Assembly (NCBI RefSeq): GCF_040536835.1
Contig: NZ_CP159578.1
Coordinates: 3,410,001-3,474,000 of the forward strand
Source of the DNA: Salinicola endophyticus
GTDB lineage: Bacteria; Pseudomonadota; Gammaproteobacteria; Pseudomonadales; Halomonadaceae
DNA: 64,000 bases
Reading direction: 5' to 3'
The notes beneath the pieces were generated by a model that saw nothing but the letters and a program-made list of their open reading frames with translations, was not told where the DNA came from and made no database searches. Shown piece by piece: positions 17,905-28,062 of this stretch (position 1 is the first letter of the stretch; every line of letters starts with the position of its first letter). The position numbers and the translations under genes are program-made.

Positions 17905-18212
17905 ACCCCACCCCGGCACCGAGACCCCAGCGCCGCCAGCCCCCTCGCCGCACAGGTGCGAACGTGACCCATGGCGCGGCGGCACAGGCCGTCACGGCGG
18001 CAACGCAAGCGCCGTGAGAGGTTTACGCGACGGAGACGACAGCGCGATGAACGTGCGCGCTGGCGGGGCCAGCATCAGAACGAGCGGGGGCGGAACCAGG
18101 ACGCGCGGGCAACGCCTCGCGCGAGGCAGATGCGCCGCCTCGGGGAGACGCCCGCCCCGTCGGACGGGCGCGTGATGCCAGCGCCAGATGGCAGGTATGC
18201 GGCGTGGCGCGC

Positions 18213-19325
18213 TCAGCCGCGGGGGAAGTGCTCGATCAGGCGTTCGAGCATGGCCGGGTCGGTATCGTCGTGGATCGCGGCACGCCCCAGCGCTTCGAGC
18301 AGGATCAGCCGCAGGCGGCTGTCGAGATTCTTCTTGTCCAGACGCATGCGCTCGAGGAAATCGGCGACGCTCATGGCAGCGGGCGCCGTCTGCGGCAGCC
18401 CCGCCGCCGTCAGTAGCGCAGCGATGCGCTCGACCTCGGCCGCGCTGAGCCAGCCACGCTCGGCCGAGAGTGCCGCAGCCATCGCCATGCCGGCCCCCAC
18501 CGCCTCGCCGTGCAGCCAGTTGCCGTAACCCTGGTGCGCCTCGATGGCGTGGCCAAAGGTGTGGCCGAGATTGAGCAGCGCACGCACACCCTGCTCGGTC
18601 TCGTCCTCGGCGACGATCTCCGCCTTGATCTCGCAACTGCGGCGAATGGCATGGCGAATCGCCGCAGCGTCCAGTGCGCGCAGCGCCGGCATTTCGCGTT
18701 CGAGCCAGTCGAGGAAGTCCGCATCCCAGATCAGGCCGTACTTGATCACCTCGGCCAGCCCCGCCGAGAGCTCGCGCTCGGGCAGTGTCTCCAGCGTCTG
18801 GGTATCGATCAGCACCGCGCGCGGCTGCCAGAAGGCGCCGATCATGTTCTTGCCGCGCGGGTGGTTGACCCCGGTCTTGCCGCCCACCGAGGAGTCGACC
18901 TGGGCCAGCAGCGTGGTCGGCACCTGGATGAAGGCGACCCCGCGCTGGTAGCTCGCCGCGGCGTAGCCAGCCATGTCGCCGATGACGCCGCCACCCAGGG
19001 CGATCAGGGTGCAGCGGCGATTGAAGCCGGCCGCCAGCAGCGCATCCCAGATGCGCTCCACCGAGGCCAGGGTCTTGGTCGCCTCGCCGTCGGGCAGGAT
19101 CACCTCGCAGACCTCGAGATCGGCTCCGCTCAGGGTGTGGCGGAGCCGGTCGAGATAGTAAGGGGCCACGGTGTCGTTGGTGACGATCATCACCTGACGC
19201 CCGGCCAGATAGGGCAGCAGGCAGCCCGGTTCGTCGAGCAGCCCGGCACCGATATGGATGGGATAGGCGCGCTCGCCGAGCGCGACGTCGAGCGACTCCA
19301 TGGCGGCGGAAGGAGACTGCGTCAT
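18213..19325 (-). CDS. aroB: 3-dehydroquinate synthase
   Basis: A 370-residue NAD- and metal-dependent enzyme for the second shikimate step. The NAD/active-site motif [17 protein letters not shown] is present, as are [19 protein letters not shown] and the metal-site histidines in [12 protein letters not shown] and [12 protein letters not shown]. The start at 19323-19325 has AAGGG upstream; an internal ATG at 19301 lacks a ribosome site. It lies 55 bp after aroK, so aroKB are probably co-transcribed with the pilus operon as in many relatives. Confidence 0.97.
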   Translation of the reverse strand: MTQSPSAAMESLDVALGERAYPIHIGAGLLDEPGCLLPYLAGRQVMIVTNDTVAPYYLDRLRHTLSGADLEVCEVILPDGEATKTLASVERIWDALLAAGFNRRCTLIALGGGVIGDMAGYAAASYQRGVAFIQVPTTLLAQVDSSVGGKTGVNHPRGKNMIGAFWQPRAVLIDTQTLETLPERELSAGLAEVIKYGLIWDADFLDWLEREMPALRALDAAAIRHAIRRSCEIKAEIVAEDETEQGVRALLNLGHTFGHAIEAHQGYGNWLHGEAVGAGMAMAAALSAERGWLSAAEVERIAALLTAAGLPQTAPAAMSVADFLERMRLDKKNLDSRLRLILLEALGRAAIHDDTDPAMLERLIEHFPRG

Positions 19326-19380
19326 GACGGGTGACCCTTTTACCAGTGAACGAAGTGGCACGACGGTTATAGCGGCACGC

Positions 19381-19935
19381 CTAGCGCGGCGGCGAGACCT
19401 CGGCCTGGAGCGGCTGACTGAGCCGCGTGACCCGGCGCACGATGTCCGCCACCACGCTCTTGGGGCTGCGGCGGTCGGTACGCACGATGAGGTCGGCGGT
19501 GGCACGATAGAGCGGATCGCGCAGCGCGAACAGATCGCGCAGCACCTGCTCGGGGTTGGCATTGCGCAGCAGCGGGCGGTTGCGGTCGCGGGCGGTACGC
19601 CGAATCTGCTGCTCGACCGTGGTCGCCAGGTAGATGACGGTGCCGCGCTCGCGCAGATACTGGCGGTTGAGCTCGCGCATCACTGCGCCGCCGCCGGTGG
19701 CCATCACCACCTCGCTGCGCTGGGTCAGCTCGTCGATCATCGCCGTCTCGCGGTCACGGAAACCCTGCTCGCCTTCGACGTCGAAAATCCACGGGATATT
19801 CGCCCCGCATCGCGCCTCGATCTGATGGTCGCTATCCAGGAATTCGCGCTGCAATTCGGCCGCCAGAAGGCGGCCGATCGTGCTTTTGCCGGCACCCATG
19901 GGGCCGATGAGAAAAAGATTGGGAAGCGACCGCAT
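19381..19935 (-). CDS. aroK: Shikimate kinase
   Basis: A 184-residue P-loop kinase phosphorylating shikimate. Walker A is GPMGAGKST at residues 11-19, the substrate-binding motif is TGGGAV, and the lid has RDRNRPLL. Its ATG overlaps the pilQ stop by one base (TGATG), implying translational coupling. AroB follows. This pilQ-aroK-aroB order is widely conserved in gammaproteobacteria. Confidence 0.97.
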   Translation of the reverse strand: MRSLPNLFLIGPMGAGKSTIGRLLAAELQREFLDSDHQIEARCGANIPWIFDVEGEQGFRDRETAMIDELTQRSEVVMATGGGAVMRELNRQYLRERGTVIYLATTVEQQIRRTARDRNRPLLRNANPEQVLRDLFALRDPLYRATADLIVRTDRRSPKSVVADIVRRVTRLSQPLQAEVSPPR

Positions 19936-22046
19936 CAGCGAATGGCCAGTCTGTCCTCGATGATCTTGGGCGTAATGAAGATCAGCAATTCTACCTTTTC
20001 ATTGCTCTCCTGGGTATAGCGGAACAGCTGCCCGATCAGCGGGATGTCACCCAGGAAGGGCGTCTTGAACAGCGTGTGCAGCTGCTCCGAGGTGAGGATC
20101 CCCCCCAGCACCACGGTTTCGCCGTTGTCGACCAGCACCTGGGTCTGGATCTCGTTGGTGTCGATCGCCGGCGCGCCCTCGAAGCGGGTGTCCGAGATAT
20201 CGTCGTTGTTGACCCGCAGATCCATGATGATGCGGTCGTCCGGGGTGATCTGCGGGGTCACCTCCAGCGACAGCACCGCCTCCTTGAACTCGGTGGTGGT
20301 GGCACCGCTGGAGGACGCCTCCTGGTAAGGCACCTCCTGCCCCTGCTTGATCACCGCGGTGCGCTGGTTGGCGGTGATCACCTTGGGCTGGGAGATGGTC
20401 TGGCTCTTGCCCTCGCTCTCCAGCGCGCGCAGCTCCAGGTCGATCAGCACATCACCGGAGAGATAGCCGAAGCTGAAGGCGCTGGCGGGCTGGGTGGCAT
20501 TGCCCAGATCGACCGCCAGACCGCCGCCGTAGGACTGGGGATCGTCGCTGGTGGTAGGCACGCTGGACGGGTCGCCATCGGCGGCACCGCTCAGGTTGAA
20601 GCGCCCCCCGGCCGGCGATGACATGCCCCAGTTGACGCCCAGTTCGCGGGTGGCGCTGTCACGCGCGATGACGATACGCGCCTCGATCTGGACCTGGCGC
20701 ACCGGCACGTCGAGCTGCTCGATGGTGCGCCGGATCGCCTCCAACTGGTCGCGAGTGTCCTGCAGGATCAGCGTATTGGTGCGCACATCGACGGTGACCC
20801 GGCCGCGCTCGGACATCAGCCCCACTCCCTCGCCGCCGCGCAGCAGCCCGGCCAGGGTGTCCGCCTTGGCGTAGCGGATCGGTATGAACTCGGTGACCAG
20901 CGGCGCCAGCTGCTGAGACTGCTCGCGGCTCTCCAGGGTCTGACGCTGCAGGCTGGCCAGCTCGCCGGCTGGTGCCACCACCATCACGTCGCCGGTACGC
21001 CGCGCCGCCAGGCCACGGCTCTGCAGCACCAGATCGAGCGCCTGATCCCAGGGCACGTCGACCAGATTGAGGGTGACGTTGCCCTGGACGCTATCGCTGG
21101 CGACCACATTGAGCCCCGAGACCTGGGCGATGATCGAGAGCACGTCACGCACCGGAATGTCCTGGAAGTCGAGGGTCACCGGCTTGCCCGTGTAGCTCGG
21201 CGCCGCGGCGGCGGTACCGACGCTGACCGCGGCGCGCCCACCTTCGTCCTGGGGGGCGAGCTCCAGGCGCAGCTCGCGCCCGTTCTGGGTCACCAGCGGC
21301 TCCACCGCCTGCGTCGCGCCGATCTCGAAGCGAATCCCTTCGGCATCGCGCTGCGGCACGATGCGCGTTACCGCGGTGCCGAAGTCGCTCACATCGAGGG
21401 TCTGGTACTGAGCATCCGGTAGTTCCACGCCGGGCAGCGTCAGGGTGATCCGGCGCCCGCTACCGGAGACCGACGCCGCCACCCCGGGTCGATCGAGGGT
21501 CAGCAGCAGCTCACCGTGGTTGGTGTCGCTGCGGCGAAAGTCGAGCGCCGTGACCCGTGACCGGCTGGAGGCAGCGGCGCGACTCACACCGGGCGCTTCG
21601 CGCCCGGCTTCGGCGACGAACCCCGACGCCGGCGTCGCGGCTTCAGTGCTGGCCGCCGGCGCGGCGCCCAGATGCACCACCAGACGATCCGCACGCCGCT
21701 CCAGCCGGTAGTCGTGGGCCTCGTCGAGGGCAAATACCAGCCGTGTACGCCCCTCGGCGGCCAGCACCCGCAGCGACTCGACCCCACCACTGCCGAGTGC
21801 GAAGCGGCTCTGCGCCAGTGCGCTGGTGGTGGCGAGCAGATCCAGCGCCAGTCGCGGTGGCGCAGCGGTACGGTAGCCGCGCACCTCCGGCACCCCACCA
21901 CTGAAGCGCAATTCGACATCGAGGCGCCCGGGGCCGCGCTCGGTGAAGTCCAGCGCGGTCAGACTCGGCCCCGCCCAGGCCGGCATGGCCAGCCCCAGCA
22001 GCAGCCAGGCCAGCAGCCCGCTCCCCCATCTGAATCGACATGCCAT
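19935..22046 (-). CDS. pilQ: Type IV pilus outer-membrane secretin PilQ
   Basis: A 703-residue secretin through which type IV pili extrude. A signal peptide covers about residues 1-25 (hydrophobic [15 protein letters not shown]). Two AMIN-type peptidoglycan-binding regions follow (around 30-120 and 160-260), then the N0/STN segment ([18 protein letters not shown]), N1, and the secretin core with [10 protein letters not shown] and the closing [12 protein letters not shown] and [15 protein letters not shown]. The start at 22044-22046 has AGGAGAG 6 bases upstream, whereas the longer frame begins inside the spacer. The gap to pilP is 80 bp. Confidence 0.96.
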   Translation of the reverse strand: MACRFRWGSGLLAWLLLGLAMPAWAGPSLTALDFTERGPGRLDVELRFSGGVPEVRGYRTAAPPRLALDLLATTSALAQSRFALGSGGVESLRVLAAEGRTRLVFALDEAHDYRLERRADRLVVHLGAAPAASTEAATPASGFVAEAGREAPGVSRAAASSRSRVTALDFRRSDTNHGELLLTLDRPGVAASVSGSGRRITLTLPGVELPDAQYQTLDVSDFGTAVTRIVPQRDAEGIRFEIGATQAVEPLVTQNGRELRLELAPQDEGGRAAVSVGTAAAAPSYTGKPVTLDFQDIPVRDVLSIIAQVSGLNVVASDSVQGNVTLNLVDVPWDQALDLVLQSRGLAARRTGDVMVVAPAGELASLQRQTLESREQSQQLAPLVTEFIPIRYAKADTLAGLLRGGEGVGLMSERGRVTVDVRTNTLILQDTRDQLEAIRRTIEQLDVPVRQVQIEARIVIARDSATRELGVNWGMSSPAGGRFNLSGAADGDPSSVPTTSDDPQSYGGGLAVDLGNATQPASAFSFGYLSGDVLIDLELRALESEGKSQTISQPKVITANQRTAVIKQGQEVPYQEASSSGATTTEFKEAVLSLEVTPQITPDDRIIMDLRVNNDDISDTRFEGAPAIDTNEIQTQVLVDNGETVVLGGILTSEQLHTLFKTPFLGDIPLIGQLFRYTQESNEKVELLIFITPKIIEDRLAIR

Positions 22047-22126
22047 GTTCGCTCTCCTGCTGATCTGCTTGGGGCCATCGCCGCGGCGGCTGGCACTCGT
22101 CGGCTTTTCAGACAGCACCCAGGCCC

Positions 22127-22678
22127 TCATCCCGGATCCCGCGGCGACTCGGCGTCCCGGTCACCGCTCGCGGTCAGACTCAACTGCCGGGTACGCTCGC
22201 GCCACGCCCCCTGGGTGTCGCGCACCCGCTCCACCAGGCTCAGGCTGCGCCGCGTGATCTGCGTGACGCACCCCTGATCGCGCCCCAGATAGTCGCCAAT
22301 AAAGACCCGGTAGAGACGCCCGTCCGGGGCCCGAATCAAACCCGAGGGCGTGTCGCCCACGCTCAGCGTGCCCACCAGGGCGAGGCTCTCCAGCGCAAAC
22401 GCCTCGAGCGGCTGACGCTCGCGCTTCACGCGGGGCTCGGCCGGCGCCACCGGCACCTCGAGCGTTTGCCCGGCGGGGGCAAAGGGGCTGCGCAGGGCAC
22501 TGCCGTGATAGCTCGCCACCGCGTAGCTGGGCATCTCCGGCAGCGCCGCGATCTTGCCCTCCGGCTTCTGACGCAGCGTCTGCAGCTGCTGCTCCAGCGC
22601 GTCCAGATGCGCATCGCCGCAGCCGGCCAGCAGGGCGGCACACGCCAGCACCAGCCACGGACGCCCTCGCCAAATCAT
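22127..22678 (-). CDS. pilP: Type IV pilus lipoprotein PilP
   Basis: A 183-residue periplasmic lipoprotein that links the PilNO complex to the PilQ secretin. The signal peptide ends in lipobox LLAGC (Cys at about 20). A Pro-rich linker follows, and the beta domain has LALVGTLSVGDTPSGLIRAP and GRLYRVFIGDYLG. The start overlaps the pilO stop by 4 bp, consistent with coupled translation in pilMNOPQ. Confidence 0.95.
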   Translation of the reverse strand: MIWRGRPWLVLACAALLAGCGDAHLDALEQQLQTLRQKPEGKIAALPEMPSYAVASYHGSALRSPFAPAGQTLEVPVAPAEPRVKRERQPLEAFALESLALVGTLSVGDTPSGLIRAPDGRLYRVFIGDYLGRDQGCVTQITRRSLSLVERVRDTQGAWRERTRQLSLTASGDRDAESPRDPG

Positions 22679-23346
22679 GACCCGCCCTCCGTGTCGCCGG
22701 CGTCATCCGTCTCACGGTAGCGGTAGGTCTTGGCCAGCATCTTCAGGCGCAGCGTGGGCGAGCCCTCCACCGGCGCCAGGGTGAAGTCGTGCAGGGTGAC
22801 GATGCGCGGCATGGCGGCGACCTGGGCCAGGAAGGCGGCGATCTGGTGATAGCCGCCGCGCACCTGGATATCGAACGGCTGCTCGAACACGAACTCGCGC
22901 GCCACCGCCGGCTCGAGCTTGATGCTGTCGATACTCAACTGCTGCTCGCGGGCGGCGTCGCTGATCGCATCCAGCAGCGCGGGCACCTCGGCATCACTCG
23001 GCAACTGTTCGAGCACGCGCTGCATGCGCGTCTTCAGCTCGCCCATCTGCTGGCGCATCATCGGCAGATTGATCGCCTGATAGGAGAGCGTCTCGAAGCG
23101 CGAGAGCGCCTGCGTCTCCTGCGCTTCGAGACGCGCGTGCTCGGCCCGCGGCGATGACGCCAGCAGCCACTGCATGGCCAGCAGGGCCAGCGTGAACACC
23201 GCCAGCGCGATCAATCCCTGCAGGCTGGTGGGCCAGGTGCCCGACTCCTTGAGGTCGAGCTCGCGCCAGGGCAGTTCGCGCAGCTGACGCGCCTGATCCT
23301 GCCCCCAGCCGCGCAGCCGCTGCCGGCACCGCCGCAGCGCCCTCAT
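22675..23346 (-). CDS. pilO: Type IV pilus inner-membrane protein PilO
   Basis: A 223-residue bitopic protein of the pilus alignment complex. The short Arg-rich cytoplasmic N-terminus is followed by one membrane segment at about 45-64 (LIALAVFTLALLAMQWLL), a coiled-coil region (ALSRFETLSYQAINLPMMRQ) and a ferredoxin-like periplasmic domain containing QPFDIQVRGGYHQIAAFLAQ. It overlaps pilN and pilP by 4 bp each. Confidence 0.95.
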   Translation of the reverse strand: MRALRRCRQRLRGWGQDQARQLRELPWRELDLKESGTWPTSLQGLIALAVFTLALLAMQWLLASSPRAEHARLEAQETQALSRFETLSYQAINLPMMRQQMGELKTRMQRVLEQLPSDAEVPALLDAISDAAREQQLSIDSIKLEPAVAREFVFEQPFDIQVRGGYHQIAAFLAQVAAMPRIVTLHDFTLAPVEGSPTLRLKMLAKTYRYRETDDAGDTEGGS

Positions 23347-23921
23347 GGTGCCGACGCCGCGGGTGCGTGGGTGGCGTCCGTCGCCGGCTGCTCCTCGACG
23401 CTCATCTGGAAACGTCGCGGCGCATCGGCGCCGTCACCGGCGCTGACATCGGAGAGCAACGGCACCCCCAGCACCGGGCTGGCGGCGAGACGCCGCATCT
23501 GCTCGGAGACCTGACGATTGGAAGCGGCGATGCCGTCGAGCTCGAGGGTGTGATCGTCACGCACCAGCTTGGTGTAGTGGACGCCATCGACCAGCGTGGC
23601 GGTGAGCTGGTCGAACACCTCGACGGTGAGCGGCCGGCTCGCCTGCAGCGTGCCGATCAGGTCGATCTGCTCGAGCATGCGCTGGCGCAGGCGGCGAAAG
23701 TCGCGCACCGATTCGATGTCCCGGGTCAATTGCTGAGTATGGCGCTCGATCATCCCCAGGCGGGCCTGCTCCGCGCGCACCAGCGCCTGCTGGTGCAGGG
23801 CGATCAGCCCGCCGGCGACCAGCCCCAGCAGCAGTGCCAGCAGCACGCCTCGCTGGAAGCGCCGGGTACGCTGCTCGCGCTCACGCTCGCGCCACGGCAG
23901 CAGGTTGATCTCGATGCTCAT
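23343..23921 (-). CDS. pilN: Type IV pilus inner-membrane protein PilN
   Basis: A 192-residue partner of PilO. The N-terminal INLLPWRERERE motif inserts into the groove of PilM. One membrane segment is at about 25-45 (GVLLALLLGLVAGGLIAL), followed by a coiled coil and a periplasmic domain. The start overlaps the pilM stop by 4 bp. Confidence 0.95.
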   Translation of the reverse strand: MSIEINLLPWREREREQRTRRFQRGVLLALLLGLVAGGLIALHQQALVRAEQARLGMIERHTQQLTRDIESVRDFRRLRQRMLEQIDLIGTLQASRPLTVEVFDQLTATLVDGVHYTKLVRDDHTLELDGIAASNRQVSEQMRRLAASPVLGVPLLSDVSAGDGADAPRRFQMSVEEQPATDATHAPAASAP

Positions 23922-24976
23922 GCGCGTACCCGCATGGCCAGCCCACAGGCGGTGAGCATCGCCGGCGCGTCGGCGGCCAGGGCATCGACATCCAGGCGCG
24001 GATGCACGCGCATCCCGCCGAACGGATTGGCCAACGTCGCCTCCAACCCGCTCTGGGCGCGCAGCCGATCGACGAAGCCCGGCAGCACGCAGGAGCCGCC
24101 GGCGAGCACCAGTTGACGGATCTCCTGCTGACCCGCGGCGGTATAGTAGAGCTGCAGCGAACGCCCGATGTGCTGGATCAAGGTATCGATGAAGGGGGTC
24201 AGCACCTGCTGACGATAGTCATCGGGCAGGCCGCCACGCTTCTTGGCCCGCCCCGCCTCCTCGAAGCTGATACGGTAGCGACGACTGATGGCGTCGGTGA
24301 GCTGGCGCCCGCCGCACAGATTGTCTCGGCTATAGACGATGCGGCCGCCCTTGAGCACGTGAAAGGCGCACAGGTTGGCGCCGATATCGACCAGCGCCAC
24401 GGCATCGGCGTCGGGGCTGTCGAACTGGCTCGCCATATCGCGCCACATGCGCTCCAGCGCGAACCCCTCTACATCCACCGCCACCGCCTCGAGACCGGCC
24501 TCTGACAGGGTCGCGGTGAGCAACTCGATATCCTGCACCCGGCAGGCCACCAGCATCACCTCCTGCTGGTCCTCGTAGCGCCGATGGCGGCCCAGACGCT
24601 GGAAGTCGAAGGCGACCTCGTTGAGCGGAAACGGCACGTACTTCTCCGATTCCATCTGGATACGCGCCTCGATATCCTCGTCGCTGAGCGAGGCGGGCAG
24701 CGTCAGCTTGCGCGTGATCGCGGCAGAGTTGGGCACCGCCACCACCGCCCGACGCGACTTGAGCCGGCCGTGCTCGACCGCCCGCTTGAGGGTATCGACG
24801 ACCTCGCGCTGATCGCGGATACGCCGCTCCACCACCGCCCCCTCGCGCAGCGGGCGTACGGCATAGCTATCGATTCGCAGACGCCCGGCGTGGCGCTCCA
24901 GCTCGAGCAGCTTGACCGTGGCGGAGGTGATATCGACCCCGACCAGGCCTCTCTGGGATCGTTTCAGGCGTAGCAC
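23918..24976 (-). CDS. pilM: Type IV pilus actin-like ATPase PilM
   Basis: A 352-residue cytoplasmic actin-fold protein that binds the PilN tail. The first phosphate loop is GLVGVDITSATVKLLELE, the second is ALVDIGANLCAFHVL and the adenosine motif LVLAGGSCVLPG. The start codon is GTG at 24974-24976, with AAGG about 8 bases before it. It heads pilMNOPQ-aroKB and is divergent from mrcA, the usual arrangement. A 143-bp repeat element sits just upstream and may separate it from its promoter. Confidence 0.95.
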   Translation of the reverse strand: MLRLKRSQRGLVGVDITSATVKLLELERHAGRLRIDSYAVRPLREGAVVERRIRDQREVVDTLKRAVEHGRLKSRRAVVAVPNSAAITRKLTLPASLSDEDIEARIQMESEKYVPFPLNEVAFDFQRLGRHRRYEDQQEVMLVACRVQDIELLTATLSEAGLEAVAVDVEGFALERMWRDMASQFDSPDADAVALVDIGANLCAFHVLKGGRIVYSRDNLCGGRQLTDAISRRYRISFEEAGRAKKRGGLPDDYRQQVLTPFIDTLIQHIGRSLQLYYTAAGQQEIRQLVLAGGSCVLPGFVDRLRAQSGLEATLANPFGGMRVHPRLDVDALAADAPAMLTACGLAMRVRA

Positions 24977-25028
24977 TTCAGGGACCTTTTCGGGGGCAGC
25001 ACTGTCTTACCTCGCCAGGCAACCCAAT

Positions 25029-25171
25029 GGAAACGCTGCATAAATGCCTGCGCGAGCGAATCGCTTCGTTGCGTGGTACTCGAAAACTCGCCTAACTTCA
25101 TGTTATGTCTCGTTTTCTGCGCTCCATGCGCCTCGCGCTTCATCTCGCTCGTCGATTTATTCAGCATTTCC
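25029..25171 (-). repeat. 143-bp inverted-repeat element, type C (GGAAA-ends)
   Basis: The ends are GGAAACGCTGCATAAAT and, inverted, GGAAATGCTGAATAAAT (15 of 17 match). Read on the minus strand it has a GAGCGAGATGAAG box after the left end, a central ATAAC-N5-GTTAG mini-palindrome and CGCTCGCGCAG before the right end. This is the same plan and length as the elements at 42369 and 56852, with different terminal sequence. It is noncoding. Confidence 0.75.
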
Positions 25172-25319
25172 CTAGCGGGCAGCGAAAGTAGGGGACGCGA
25201 TCATCCCAATCCCATTTAACGGCGGGTCGGCGGCCGACTTGAGACATTTCGTTACACAGAATGCGCGCTGCTTGCAGGAACCGAGGGGGTGGAAACTGGC
25301 CCCAATTCGGTCGCGTCCA

Positions 25320-25325
25320 TATAAT
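25320..25325 (+). promoter_or_regulatory. -10 box for mrcA
   Basis: A perfect TATAAT lies 86 bp before mrcA. The hexamer at the right distance upstream (TGGCCC) is a poor -35, so an activator or an extended contact may be needed. Confidence 0.5.
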
Positions 25326-25411
25326 GCCCGCTGGTTCGACATCCTCAAGGCCAGGGATGGCTGACGCGCGACCGGCCGCACCGACCTCCGTCAAGGAATT
25401 GCACTCTGCCC

Positions 25412-27934
25412 ATGAAGCTCTTTACCCGCCTACTGTCCACCGCCTTCTGGCTGCTGCTCTCGCTAGGCGCCGGCGCCCTGCTGGCGGTGGTCGGTGCCGC
25501 GCTCTACTTCGCCCCGGGGCTGCCGGATGTCCACCAGCTGCAGAACTACGAACTGCAGACGCCGCTGCGCATCTATACCGAGGATGGCAAGCTGATCGGC
25601 GAGTACGGCGAGGAGCGCCGCATGCCGGTGAGCTTCGATCAGATTCCCAAGCCGCTGATCGACGCCCTGCTGGCGGCCGAGGATGCCAGCTTCTTCACCC
25701 ACCCCGGGGTCGACCCCAAGGGGCTGGCGCGCGCCGCCGTCGAGCTCGCCTCCAGCGGCGACATCCAGTCCGGGGGCAGCACCATCACCATGCAGGTGGC
25801 GCGTAACTATCTGCTGACGCTCGATCAGACCTTCACCCGCAAGATTCGCGAGATCCTGCTGGCGCTGCAGATGGAGCAGATCCTGAGCAAGGACGAGATC
25901 CTCGAGCTCTACGTCAACAAGATCTATCTGGGCAACCGCTCCTACGGTGTCGCTGCCGCCGCCAACACCTACTACGGCAAGCCTCTGAACGAGCTGACCC
26001 TGCCGCAGTACGCGATGATCGCCGGCCTGCCCAAGGCGCCCTCCAGCTTCAACCCGCTGGCCAACCCCGAGCGCGCGCTGATCCGGCGTAACTGGATCCT
26101 CTATCGCATGCGCGATCTCGGTTTCATCGACCAGGCCGCCTACGACAAGGCGGTCAAGGCGCCGATCACCGCCAGCCGGCATATCGCCCAGACCGAGGTC
26201 GATGCCCCCTACGTCGCCGAGATGGCGCGTAGCTACGCGGTCGAGCGCTTCGGCGACAAGGCCTATACCGACAATATCCGCATCACCACCACCCTCGACA
26301 GCCGGCTGCAGACCGAGGCCCGTAATGCCCTGGTGCAAGGGCTGATCGACTACGACACCCGCCACGGCTGGCGCGGACCGGAAGAGAAGGACGTCCCGCC
26401 GAGTCTGGTCGAGGCCCAGGACCGCACCGAGCGCAAGGGCCTGGAGGAGGAGCTGTCGGAGTCCCCCGAGGTGATCCAGACCGCACGCCAGGCGGCCCAG
26501 AGCAGCCAGGCGACGATCCAGGGCGTCGAAGGTGACGTCAGCAACTGGCTCAAGGTACTCGAGCGTACGCCCGCCTACGGCCCGCTGCAGCCGGCCATCG
26601 TGGTCTCCACCGAGGGCAAGCAGATGCGCGTGCTCGATGCCGACGGCAAGGTGATCACCCTCGACTGGGACGGCCTCAAGTGGGCGCGGGAGTATCACAG
26701 CGCCAAGTGGCGTGGCGGCGTGCCGGCCAACGCCGCGGCCATCGCCAGCCGTGGCGATCTGGTACGCATCCTGCGCGATGGCGACCACTGGCGTCTGGGC
26801 CAGCGCCCCGGCGCCGAGGGCGCGATCGTGGTGCTCGATCCCAAGACCGGTGCGATCGAGGCGCTGCAGGGCGGCTTCAGCTTCTCCGCCAGCAAGTTCA
26901 ACCGCGCCATCCAGGCCCAGCGCCAGGTCGGCTCCAACTTCAAGCCGTTCGTCTATCTGGCCGCGCTGGAAGAGGGCGGCATGACTGCGGCGACCATCAT
27001 CAACGATGCGCCCATCGTGATGGAGCAGTTCGGCGCCGACGACTGGCGTCCGGAGAATGCCGAGCAGCGCTTCCTCGGCCCCACTCGGCTGCGCGTGGGT
27101 CTCTACACTTCGCGCAACCTGGTGACGATCCGCGTGCTGCAGTCGCTGGGGCTCGACAACGCGCTCAACTTCCTCGAGCGTTTCGGCTTCTCCCGCGACC
27201 GCCTGCCCCACGGCCTGTCGCTGGCGCTGGGCAGCGCCTCGTTGACCCCCCTGGAGATCGCCAACGCCTACGCGGTGCTGGCCAACGGTGGCTTCCAGGT
27301 ATCGCCCTGGTACATCGACAAGATCACCCAGGGCAGCCAGAACACCGTGGTCGAGGAGGCCAACCCGCTGGTCGCCTGCCGTGACTGCGCCGCCGACGCC
27401 ACCCAGACCGAGGTCGACGGCGAACCACGCCGCATCGCCCCCCGGGTGGTCGAGCCGGATGCGCTCTATATCCTGCGCAGCATCCTGCGCGACGTGATCG
27501 AGAAAGGCACCGGACGCGGCGCACTGTCGCTCAACCGCGCCGACATCGTAGGCAAGACCGGCACCACCAACGACCAGCGCGACGCCTGGTTCTCCGGCTT
27601 CAACAACTCGCTGGTGACTACCGTCTGGGTGGGCAAGGACGACAACTCGACCACCGCCGAGTATGGCGCCCAGGCCGCCCTGCCGATCTGGAAGGCGTTC
27701 ATGGGGCCGGCGCTCAAGGGCACACCGCAGGTGATTCCGGAAGCGCCGGCAGATATCGTCAGCGTGCGTATCGACCCCGATACCGGCAAGCGTCTGCACG
27801 ACGATCAGCCCGGTGGCATCAACGAGATCTTCCGCAAGCAGAACGTGCCGGACTACCAGCCGCGCGGCATCAAGCCGGAGCTGGAGGACCAGAGCGGCTC
27901 CCAAGGCACCGGCACCTACGAGGCGATCTTCTGA
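25412..27934 (+). CDS. mrcA: Penicillin-binding protein 1A (bifunctional peptidoglycan synthase)
   Basis: An 840-residue class A PBP polymerising and cross-linking peptidoglycan in the periplasm. One N-terminal membrane anchor covers about 8-33. The glycosyltransferase domain has catalytic Glu90 in AAEDASFFTHPG and GGSTITMQVARN. An OB-fold-like insert follows around 320-460. The transpeptidase nucleophile is Ser508 in GSNFK, with SRN in the second motif and KTG at about 715. It is divergent from pilM, as usual in this group. The SD-like AAGGA is rather far (about 14 bases) from the ATG. Confidence 0.97.
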   Translation: MKLFTRLLSTAFWLLLSLGAGALLAVVGAALYFAPGLPDVHQLQNYELQTPLRIYTEDGKLIGEYGEERRMPVSFDQIPKPLIDALLAAEDASFFTHPGVDPKGLARAAVELASSGDIQSGGSTITMQVARNYLLTLDQTFTRKIREILLALQMEQILSKDEILELYVNKIYLGNRSYGVAAAANTYYGKPLNELTLPQYAMIAGLPKAPSSFNPLANPERALIRRNWILYRMRDLGFIDQAAYDKAVKAPITASRHIAQTEVDAPYVAEMARSYAVERFGDKAYTDNIRITTTLDSRLQTEARNALVQGLIDYDTRHGWRGPEEKDVPPSLVEAQDRTERKGLEEELSESPEVIQTARQAAQSSQATIQGVEGDVSNWLKVLERTPAYGPLQPAIVVSTEGKQMRVLDADGKVITLDWDGLKWAREYHSAKWRGGVPANAAAIASRGDLVRILRDGDHWRLGQRPGAEGAIVVLDPKTGAIEALQGGFSFSASKFNRAIQAQRQVGSNFKPFVYLAALEEGGMTAATIINDAPIVMEQFGADDWRPENAEQRFLGPTRLRVGLYTSRNLVTIRVLQSLGLDNALNFLERFGFSRDRLPHGLSLALGSASLTPLEIANAYAVLANGGFQVSPWYIDKITQGSQNTVVEEANPLVACRDCAADATQTEVDGEPRRIAPRVVEPDALYILRSILRDVIEKGTGRGALSLNRADIVGKTGTTNDQRDAWFSGFNNSLVTTVWVGKDDNSTTAEYGAQAALPIWKAFMGPALKGTPQVIPEAPADIVSVRIDPDTGKRLHDDQPGGINEIFRKQNVPDYQPRGIKPELEDQSGSQGTGTYEAIF

Positions 27935-27992
27935 AGCGCCTCGGGTGGCGTGACTGCCGCCCCGCCGTAGACCCCGCCACGCCCGTCGTGGC

Positions 27993-28017
27993 GGCCCTCG
28001 GGCCGGGCCCGAGGGCC
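27993..28017 (+). terminator. Terminator after mrcA
   Basis: GGCCCTCGGGC and GCCCGAGGGCC form an 11-bp stem with a 3-base loop, followed by GGTTTC. Confidence 0.6.
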
Positions 28018-28062
28018 GGTTTCAGTACCACCGTTCGTCGCCCCCATGCCGGGAGAGATGTC

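Larger units (their letters stand above)
17522..18212. other. Long noncoding spacer between gltB and aroB
   Basis: There is no supportable gene in these 691 bp. The half next to gltB is AT-rich for this genome and holds an AT-rich core promoter candidate (TATAAATATAAG on the minus strand, TATAAA at 17756-17761), a perfect dyad at 17804-17821 and another at 17888-17904. The half next to aroB is GC-rich with no conserved frame. Related genomes often have a damX-like SPOR gene here; none is visible. Confidence 0.6.
24977..25411. other. Divergent pilM/mrcA spacer with a repeat element
   Basis: The 435-bp spacer contains the 143-bp inverted-repeat element at 25029-25171 and a TATAAT box for mrcA at 25320. 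A 67-codon frame across the repeat on the minus strand has no ribosome site and follows the repeat, so it is not called as a gene. No pilM promoter was identified with confidence. Confidence 0.6.

Noticed and set aside
24964..25167. 67-codon minus-strand frame upstream of pilM
   Set aside because: It follows the inverted-repeat element exactly and has no ribosome site, so it is read as repeat-derived.
25463..27904. 813-codon frame opposite mrcA
   Set aside because: Shadow frame produced by GC-biased codons; mrcA has all its catalytic motifs.
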